Under the pieces are notes generated by a model. It saw only the letters and a program-made list of their open reading frames with translations, was not told the origin of the DNA and made no database searches. DNA of 29,079 bases from an uncultured Clostridia bacterium (lineage in GTDB: Bacteria; Bacillota_A; Clostridia; Oscillospirales; Acutalibacteraceae): positions 1 through 29,079 of the forward strand of contig CALAEU010000156.1 of assembly GCA_937891215.1 (NCBI GenBank). Reading direction: 5' to 3'. Position 1 is the first letter of the stretch, and each line of letters opens with the position of its first letter. This document shows, piece by piece, positions 23,763 to 29,079 of this stretch. Position numbers and translations under genes: made by a program.

Positions 23763-23802
23763 AATATGAAAACTAAAATTCTTTCTGAAAGGTGCAAAAA
23801 CA

Positions 23803-25503
23803 ATGTTTAAAAACGCAAAAGTTGCATTAAATTACAAAGAAAATGGTAAGACAGTTGCTTTTTCGGGTAATAATGAAGATTTAGCGGTTAATTACTCATT
23901 TGACGGTAAATCTTTAAAAGTTACTGTAAAAGCAAATAAAGAAACTGAGCTTTATAATCTTAAAGTTATTGCAGACTACAATTATCCTGATGATGTCCGC
24001 ATTATGCCGAATGGTTACCAGAGTTGGAGTATGACAAGGGAATACAAAAAGAACGAGTTTTACAGAGGTATGAATAAACTTGTTAAATCTATTCCTCTTG
24101 GTTTTAATATGGCGGGTTGCAGTGGTGACTATATGTTCAGGGAATATCCTGAAAAATCAGGTGTGTTCCATGGTTACACATATTCATACATCCGTACAGG
24201 CAACGAGTTTACACTTTTGGGTAGTCTCAGTGAACAAGAAGGTTACACAGTTTTACATTTTGATACAAACGAAAATACAATTGTTATTGAAAAAGATTTG
24301 GAATGTAAAGTGATTAATGGTGAAGTTACTGTTTTAGATATGGTTGTTTTAACCGGTGAACATGATGCTTTATTTGATGAATATTTCACCACTATGGGTA
24401 TTGAAAAACCAAAAACAAACAGAATCAACGGTTATACAAGTTGGTACAACTACTACACAGATATTACAGAAGAAATTATTATCCGTGACCTTGAGGCTTT
24501 AAAGGCAACAGGCGCAGATATAAACATCTTCCAGATAGATGACGGTTACCAGAGTTTTATAGGTGACTGGGAAGTACCGAATGAAAAATTCCCTAAAGGT
24601 ATGAAATATATCGCAGATGAAATTCATTCTAAAGGCTGGCTTGCAGGTCTCTGGCTTGCACCTTTCTACATTCAGAAAAATTCTGTTGTTGCTAAAAATC
24701 ACCCTGAATGGATTGTTAAAAAACCAGATGGTAAACCTGTTTATGGTTTTGTAGGTCTTGGCAGAGATTGTTATACACTTGATTTTTATAATCCTGAATG
24801 TGCGGCATATATAAAACAATTCTTTAACACAATTCTTAATACATGGGGATTCGATATGGTAAAACTCGACTTCCTTTACACTGCTTGTATTGTTCCGAGA
24901 AATGGCAAGAGCCGTGGTGAAATTATGTGTGACGCTATGGCACTTTTAAGAGAATGTGTTGGCGAAAAACTCATTTTAGGTTGCGGTGTTCCGTTAGGAC
25001 CAGCATTCGGCAAGGTTGACTATTGCCGTATCGGTAGCGATGTTGACTTGGTATTCCAGCCAGTTCCTGTAAAGGGTAAAGTAAACAGAGAAATTGTTTC
25101 TGTTCAGACTGCAATCAAAAATACAATATTCCGCCGTGGTCTTAATGGCAGAGTATTTGGTAATGACCCTGATGTTTTCTATTTAAGAAACGCTTTAAAA
25201 GAAGTTGATGGCGACAGAAAGAGCAAGAAAAAACTAAAAATTACCTGGGAACAACGCGTTTTATGGGCAGACCTTTGCAGAAATTTAGGTACAATTATAT
25301 TTACATCTGATAATGCCGCAAACTATGATGAAAAACAAAGTGCGGAACTTATGAAAACATATAGTGCACCGACAGTTAAAGTGCTTGACGCTATTTACGA
25401 GGGTGACAACTGGGTTAAACTCACTTGCGAAGAAAACGGCAAAAAGTTCGAGCATTTAATCAACTGGAATACAGGTGAAAATAAAAAAACTGAAATAAAC
25501 TAA
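23803..25503 (+). CDS. GH36-type alpha-galactosidase (melibiase-like)
   Basis: Protein of 566 residues. An N-terminal beta-sandwich (about 1-205) precedes a clan GH-D barrel with Y-T-S-W-Y-N-Y-Y, F-Q-I-D-D-G-Y-Q, L-A-G-L-W-L-A-P-F, the nucleophile D356 in M-V-K-L-D-F-L-Y, and the probable acid/base D413 in R-I-G-S-D-V-D. A short C-terminal beta domain follows. It would cleave terminal alpha-galactosides (raffinose- or melibiose-type sugars). Close relatives act on other alpha-linked sugars, so the substrate is open. There is no signal peptide, so it acts on imported sugars in the cytoplasm. AAGGTG lies before the ATG. The GH3 gene follows after 11 bases, indicating an operon; no transporter is present nearby. 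Confidence 0.85.
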   Translation: MFKNAKVALNYKENGKTVAFSGNNEDLAVNYSFDGKSLKVTVKANKETELYNLKVIADYNYPDDVRIMPNGYQSWSMTREYKKNEFYRGMNKLVKSIPLGFNMAGCSGDYMFREYPEKSGVFHGYTYSYIRTGNEFTLLGSLSEQEGYTVLHFDTNENTIVIEKDLECKVINGEVTVLDMVVLTGEHDALFDEYFTTMGIEKPKTNRINGYTSWYNYYTDITEEIIIRDLEALKATGADINIFQIDDGYQSFIGDWEVPNEKFPKGMKYIADEIHSKGWLAGLWLAPFYIQKNSVVAKNHPEWIVKKPDGKPVYGFVGLGRDCYTLDFYNPECAAYIKQFFNTILNTWGFDMVKLDFLYTACIVPRNGKSRGEIMCDAMALLRECVGEKLILGCGVPLGPAFGKVDYCRIGSDVDLVFQPVPVKGKVNREIVSVQTAIKNTIFRRGLNGRVFGNDPDVFYLRNALKEVDGDRKSKKKLKITWEQRVLWADLCRNLGTIIFTSDNAANYDEKQSAELMKTYSAPTVKVLDAIYEGDNWVKLTCEENGKKFEHLINWNTGENKKTEIN

Positions 25504-25514
25504 GGAGTGAAAAT

Positions 25515-27992
25515 ATGAAACACGCTGATATTATAAACCAAATGACACTTGAAGAAAAAGTTCGTTTTTGTTCAGGTAAAGATTATTGGCACACAGATTC
25601 AATTGAAAAATATGGAATTCCTACAATTCTCTGGAGTGATGGACCTCACGGAATCAGAAACAGTGTAGGTACAAAAGATAAAGAAAAGAAAAAGGAATTA
25701 AAAGAACAACAAAAGAAAAGTGATAACTTCTTAGGTGGTGTTCCTGCAATCTGTTACCCGACTGCAGCAACTACTGCTTGTTCTTGGAATCCTGAATTAC
25801 TCTACGAGATGGGCGTTCGTTTAGGCGAAGAATCTTTAAAAGAAAAAGTTTCAGTTCTTTTAGGACCTGGTACTAATATGAAGCGTTCACCACTTTGTGG
25901 CAGAAACTTTGAATATTTCTCAGAAGACCCACTTCTCGCTGGTAAACTCTCAGCTGCTTTTTGTAATGGTGTTCAGAGTAAAGGTGTTGGTACATCTTTA
26001 AAACACTATGCAGTTAACAATCAGGAAACACGCAGAATGACAGTAAGTGCTGTTGTTGATGAAAGAACATTAAGGGAGATTTATTTAACTGCATTTGAAA
26101 TTGCAGTAAAAGAAGCACAACCTTGGACTATTATGTGTATGTACAACCGTCTTAACGGTATTTACGGTGCAGAAAACAAATGGCTTCTTACAGATGTTTT
26201 AAGAGACGAATGGGGCTTTGAAGGAATGATTGTTACTGACTGGGGTGCAGAAAATGAACGCGTTCCTGGTCTTCTTGCAGGTCAGAACCTTGAAATGCCT
26301 ACTTCAAATGGCGAAGGTAACAGAGAAATTGCTGAAGCAGTTCGTGATGGCAGAATTTCTGAAGACCAACTCAATGAAATGGTTGACGGTGTTTTAGATG
26401 TTATCTTCAAGGCAAAAGAAGTTTTAGGTGAACATACATATAACGAAGCAGAGCACCACGAATTTGCAAGAAAAGTTGCTCAGGATTCAATGGTACTCCT
26501 TAAAAATGATGAAGATATTCTTCCGCTTAATAAAGATAAAAAATATGCAGTTATCGGTCAGATGGCTAAAAAACCTCGTCATCAGGGTGCAGGTAGTTCA
26601 CTTGTTAATCCTATTAAACTTGATAACGCATTTGATACAATGTTCGACCGTGGCATAAATGTCGCTTATGCACCAGGTTATGCTCTTACAAAGAAAGAAG
26701 CAAAAAACAAAACTCAGGATGCATATATAGATGAAGCAGTTGCAGCGGCAAAAAATGCAGATATTGCATTAGTTTTCGTTGGTCTTACAGATGTGTTTGA
26801 ATCAGAGGGCTTTGACAGAAGCCATTTAAGAATTCCACCAGAGCATGTAGCACTTATAGAAGCAGTTAAAAATGTAAACAGTAATGTTGTTTTGGTACTT
26901 GCTGGCGGTGCAGTTATTGAAATGCCTTGGGAAGATAACGCGAAGGCAATTCTTCACAGTTTCCTCGGCGGTGAAGCAAGTGGTAGTGCAGTCGTTGACC
27001 TCCTCTTTGGTGATGTTAACCCATCTGGTAAACTTGCAGAAACATATCCTTATAAACTTGAAGACACACCTTGTTATGACTACTTCCCTGGTAATACAAC
27101 AACTGTTGAATACAGAGAGGGTATTTACATCGGTTACCGTTATTATGACACTGCTAAAAAGGATGTTCGTTACCCATTTGGTTACGGTCTTTCTTACACA
27201 ACATTCGAGTACAGTGATATTACTGTTTCAAACGATAATATTAAAGATACTGACACTATTACTGTTAAATTCAAAATCAAGAACACAGGTAGCAGAGATG
27301 GTGCAGAAATCGCTCAGGTTTATGTTTCTAAAGAAGATACTAAAATCTTCAGAGCAGAAAAAGAATTAAAAGGCTTTAAGAAAGTATACTTAAAAGCAGG
27401 CGAAGAAAAAGAAGTCCAGATTGAACTTTCAAAAAGAGCATTTGCTTTCTATAATGTAGAAATTCACGACTGGCACGTTGAAAGTGGTAAATATAATATT
27501 CTTGTTGGTGCATCTTCAAGAAATATTCTTCTTACTTCTTCTGTAAATGTTACTTCAACTTGTGATAAAGAAGTACCTGATATGAAAGCAATGTACCCGG
27601 CATACGCTACTGCTGATGTTAAGAATATTACAGATGAACAATTTGAAAAACTTCTTGGTTTCCCAATCCCACAGAAAGATGTTATTTGTTACCCTAATCT
27701 TACAATTGCAAATACTCTTGAGGATTCTTGTCAGGGTAAAAATGGTAAAAAGATTGTTGGACTTATATCTAAAATTCTTGGTACTGATAATATGGCGTAC
27801 GCTATTGCAGTACAGACACCTGTTAAGAACTTTATTTCAATGTCAATGGGTGTGTTCAGTCCAAAAATGGCAGGCAGACTCCTTGATATTCTCAATGACA
27901 AAGAACCATTAACATGGGGTATTGTAAAACTTATTGTTAAAGCACTTCCGAGTGTAATTAAGGGCTTGCCGGAATTATTAAATAATATCTAA
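25515..27992 (+). CDS. GH3 beta-glucosidase-like enzyme
   Basis: Protein of 825 residues without signal peptide. The (beta/alpha)8 domain carries W-S-D-G-P-H-G-I-R, K-H-Y-A-V-N-N-Q-E and the nucleophile D242 in M-I-V-T-D-W-G-A-E. The second domain holds the acid/base glutamate E431 in S-E-G-F-D-R. A fibronectin-III-like domain spans about 580-670 (K-N-T-G-S-R-D-G-A-E-I-A-Q-V-Y-V). A ~130-residue C-terminal extension with hydrophobic and amphipathic helices follows. A Lys/Glu-rich insert lies near 55-75, in a known variable loop. GH3 members act as beta-glucosidase, beta-xylosidase or related; the first is most likely. AAGGAG precedes the ATG and a terminator follows. Confidence 0.88.
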   Translation: MKHADIINQMTLEEKVRFCSGKDYWHTDSIEKYGIPTILWSDGPHGIRNSVGTKDKEKKKELKEQQKKSDNFLGGVPAICYPTAATTACSWNPELLYEMGVRLGEESLKEKVSVLLGPGTNMKRSPLCGRNFEYFSEDPLLAGKLSAAFCNGVQSKGVGTSLKHYAVNNQETRRMTVSAVVDERTLREIYLTAFEIAVKEAQPWTIMCMYNRLNGIYGAENKWLLTDVLRDEWGFEGMIVTDWGAENERVPGLLAGQNLEMPTSNGEGNREIAEAVRDGRISEDQLNEMVDGVLDVIFKAKEVLGEHTYNEAEHHEFARKVAQDSMVLLKNDEDILPLNKDKKYAVIGQMAKKPRHQGAGSSLVNPIKLDNAFDTMFDRGINVAYAPGYALTKKEAKNKTQDAYIDEAVAAAKNADIALVFVGLTDVFESEGFDRSHLRIPPEHVALIEAVKNVNSNVVLVLAGGAVIEMPWEDNAKAILHSFLGGEASGSAVVDLLFGDVNPSGKLAETYPYKLEDTPCYDYFPGNTTTVEYREGIYIGYRYYDTAKKDVRYPFGYGLSYTTFEYSDITVSNDNIKDTDTITVKFKIKNTGSRDGAEIAQVYVSKEDTKIFRAEKELKGFKKVYLKAGEEKEVQIELSKRAFAFYNVEIHDWHVESGKYNILVGASSRNILLTSSVNVTSTCDKEVPDMKAMYPAYATADVKNITDEQFEKLLGFPIPQKDVICYPNLTIANTLEDSCQGKNGKKIVGLISKILGTDNMAYAIAVQTPVKNFISMSMGVFSPKMAGRLLDILNDKEPLTWGIVKLIVKALPSVIKGLPELLNNI

Positions 27993-27999
27993 AGATATT

Positions 28000-28045
28000 C
28001 TCTCCACCGTATTTTGAGGAAATACGGTGGAGAGATATTTTTTTT
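28000..28045 (+). terminator. Terminator of the GH36-GH3 operon
   Basis: A 15-bp perfect stem (28000-28014 with 28020-28034) with a TGAGG loop, followed by ATA and a run of T. It starts eight bases after the GH3 stop. Confidence 0.95.
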
Positions 28046-28075
28046 ACCGTTCAGATTAAAAAATCAACCGCTTAC
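28046..28075 (+). promoter_or_regulatory. LytTR-type direct repeats upstream of the LytTR gene
   Basis: ACCGTTCAG (28046-28054) fits the known LytTR-binding consensus (W-M-M-GTT-N-R-K) fully. ACCGCTTAC (28067-28075) matches it partly. Their starts are 21 bases apart, the two-turn spacing usual for LytTR operators. They lie directly upstream of the promoter at 28085-28113, as expected for autoregulation. Confidence 0.55.
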
Positions 28076-28084
28076 TTGAAATTT

Positions 28085-28113
28085 TACACATTCAAAGATT
28101 TTTATGGTATAAC
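28085..28113 (+). promoter_or_regulatory. Promoter of the LytTR-DUF3021 pair
   Basis: Extended -10 TGG-TATAAC (28105-28113) with a weak -35 TACACA (28085-28090) at 17 bases. A weak -35 suits a promoter that needs an activator. Confidence 0.55.
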
Positions 28114-28135
28114 ATAAATGAAAGGAGTTGATGAT

Positions 28136-28573
28136 ATGGATTTTCAACTGATAATAGATAAAGAAAATGAAGAAGTGATTACAGCAAGAGTTAAAAAAGC
28201 AAATGAATTAACAGAAAAAATTGAAACTCTTGTGAAAGAATATGTTGGTGAAAATAAAATTGTAGTTTTCAGCGAAGATGAAACAGTTATTTTAGAAATA
28301 AAAAATATTGAGTGTGTTACAGTTATTGATAACAAAGTCTGGGCAATAACTGAAAATGGAAAATATTTAATAAAAAATCGTCTTTATGAAGTTGAAAAAC
28401 TACTTTCTTCCTCATTTATAAAAATAAATAAATCATCAGTTGCAAATATCAGTAAAATCAAAAAATTTATATCAACTTATAGTGGCTCAGTTAACGTTGA
28501 ATTTAAATCGGGTTATACCGATTATGTTTCAAGAAGATGTTTGCCACAAGTTAAAAGGAGGCTAATAAAATGA
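28136..28573 (+). CDS. LytTR-domain transcriptional regulator
   Basis: Protein of 145 residues from ATG 28136, with AGGAG 8 bases upstream; the ATG at 28118 lies too close to the promoter -10. The C-terminal ~90 residues are a LytTR DNA-binding domain: V-I-L-E-I-K-N-I-E-C-V-T-V-I-D-N-K, then a helix F-I-K-I-N-K-S-S-V-A-N-I-S-K-I, then S-G-S-V-N-V-E-F-K-S-G-Y-T-D-Y-V-S-R-R. The N-terminal ~50 residues are helical, with no receiver domain, so it is not a classical two-component regulator. It overlaps the DUF3021 gene by four bases (ATGA). Such stand-alone LytTR proteins are usually inhibited by their membrane partner. Confidence 0.92.
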   Translation: MDFQLIIDKENEEVITARVKKANELTEKIETLVKEYVGENKIVVFSEDETVILEIKNIECVTVIDNKVWAITENGKYLIKNRLYEVEKLLSSSFIKINKSSVANISKIKKFISTYSGSVNVEFKSGYTDYVSRRCLPQVKRRLIK

Positions 28574-28986
28574 AAAAATATGTAATTGAATTTTTAAAAC
28601 GCGGAATGAGTTTCTGTTTTGGTGGACCGCTTGTGTTAGCAATTGTATATGGCATATTAGGTTTAGTTAGTGCAGTTGAAAGTTTTACAGTAGGTGAGGT
28701 TGTAACAGGAATATTTTCATCAACTCTTTTAGCATTTATTGCCGCAGGAATTACTATTATTTATACTATTGATAAAATTTCAACATTTACTTCTGCTCTT
28801 ATTCACGGTGCAGTACTTTACCTAGATTATATTCTTCTTTATCTTTTCAATGGATGGCTTCAATCATCGCTTAAACCAATAATGATTTTTACAATTTGTT
28901 TCGTATTAGGTTACTTAATTATCTGGGCGATTGTTTTTGTGGCAACACGAAAATGTACAAAAAAGTTAAATGAAAGTTTGAATTGA
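28570..28986 (+). CDS. DUF3021 membrane protein, partner of the LytTR regulator
   Basis: Protein of 138 residues with four hydrophobic spans (about 17-36, 42-65, 76-95 and 103-125) and a basic C-terminal tail (R-K-C-T-K-K). The opening M-K-K-Y-V-I-E-F-L-K-R-G and the four-span layout fit DUF3021, which is regularly found directly behind stand-alone LytTR regulators and is thought to hold them at the membrane. Its Shine-Dalgarno site (AAAAGGAGG) lies inside the LytTR gene and the start codon overlaps the LytTR stop. The signal it senses is unknown. Confidence 0.85.
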   Translation: MKKYVIEFLKRGMSFCFGGPLVLAIVYGILGLVSAVESFTVGEVVTGIFSSTLLAFIAAGITIIYTIDKISTFTSALIHGAVLYLDYILLYLFNGWLQSSLKPIMIFTICFVLGYLIIWAIVFVATRKCTKKLNESLN

Positions 28987-29047
28987 ATATTTTAAGATAA
29001 CTGCGTTAGTATTATAAATTAAACAAAAAATTGATTGCAAAGGTGTA

Positions 29048-29065
29048 CCTCTCTTCGAAGAGAGG
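29048..29065. repeat. Palindrome at the window end, probable dispersed repeat
   Basis: An 18-base perfect palindrome (CCTCTCTTCGAAGAGAGG) flanked by GGTGTA and GGGGACCGCC. The GC-rich flanks differ sharply from the AT-rich surroundings. The sequence resembles short repeats scattered in clostridial genomes, but the window ends before it can be followed. The preceding 28987-29040 holds no gene. Confidence 0.5.
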
Positions 29066-29079
29066 GGGACCGCCATTTC

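Overview
This is an AT-rich stretch of a low-GC, Gram-positive, anaerobic-type bacterium, most likely a motile gut-type member of the Clostridia. The reasons are the Firmicutes order of the flagellar late genes (flgM-flgN-flgK-flgL-yviE-fliW-csrA...fliD-fliS), strong purine-rich Shine-Dalgarno sites, several GTG/TTG starts, an atpIBEFHAGDC operon, and paired cytoplasmic glycosidases. No rRNA, tRNA, CRISPR array, insertion sequence or integrase is visible, and no gene-free stretch exceeds 300 bases.

Layout. (1) 50-1317, minus strand: an orphan ParA-type ATPase translationally coupled to a ComFB-domain protein, ending in a 44-bp palindromic terminator. (2) 1327-1578: a curved-looking, A-tract-rich divergent region. 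(3) 1579-10067, plus strand: a 12-gene flagellar operon (anti-sigma factor, chaperones, hook-filament junction proteins, the FliW/CsrA checkpoint, filament cap, proximal rod) with no flagellin gene where hag normally sits. (4) 10107-13402: a soluble hybrid histidine kinase with an NTF2/SnoaL-like N-terminus, whose promoter is overlapped by an 18-bp-arm inverted repeat. (5) 13456-14444: an unrecognised coiled-coil-rich protein containing a heptanucleotide repeat tract. (6) 14564-15303: a divergent pair (unknown two-repeat protein and a small XRE regulator) around operator-like palindromes. (7) 15354-16997, minus: a SulP anion permease with a STAS domain. (8) 17151-23613, minus: the complete F-type ATP synthase operon, whose delta subunit is only the C-terminal domain. 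(9) 23803-27992, plus: a GH36 alpha-galactosidase-like and a GH3 beta-glucosidase-like enzyme, both without signal peptides. (10) 28046-28986: a LytTR-DUF3021 regulatory pair with LytTR-type direct repeats upstream. The window ends inside what looks like a dispersed palindromic repeat.

How the parts fit. The flagellar block carries two checkpoint circuits: FlgM holding the flagellar sigma factor until hook completion, and FliW/CsrA sensing the filament subunit. A GGA-loop hairpin plus a GGA Shine-Dalgarno upstream of yviE suggests that CsrA may control its own yviE-fliW-csrA segment. A motif shared by the flgM and 13539 upstream regions suggests the unknown protein belongs to the motility regulon. 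The most notable points for follow-up are the minimal ATP synthase delta subunit (together with a short c subunit and a long a subunit), the ParA-ComFB pair beside the flagellar operon, the candidate CsrA site, and the divergent XRE unit. Start sites were moved from the longest ORF wherever a Shine-Dalgarno site or promoter decided the matter. All family assignments are from reading motifs; no database search was possible.
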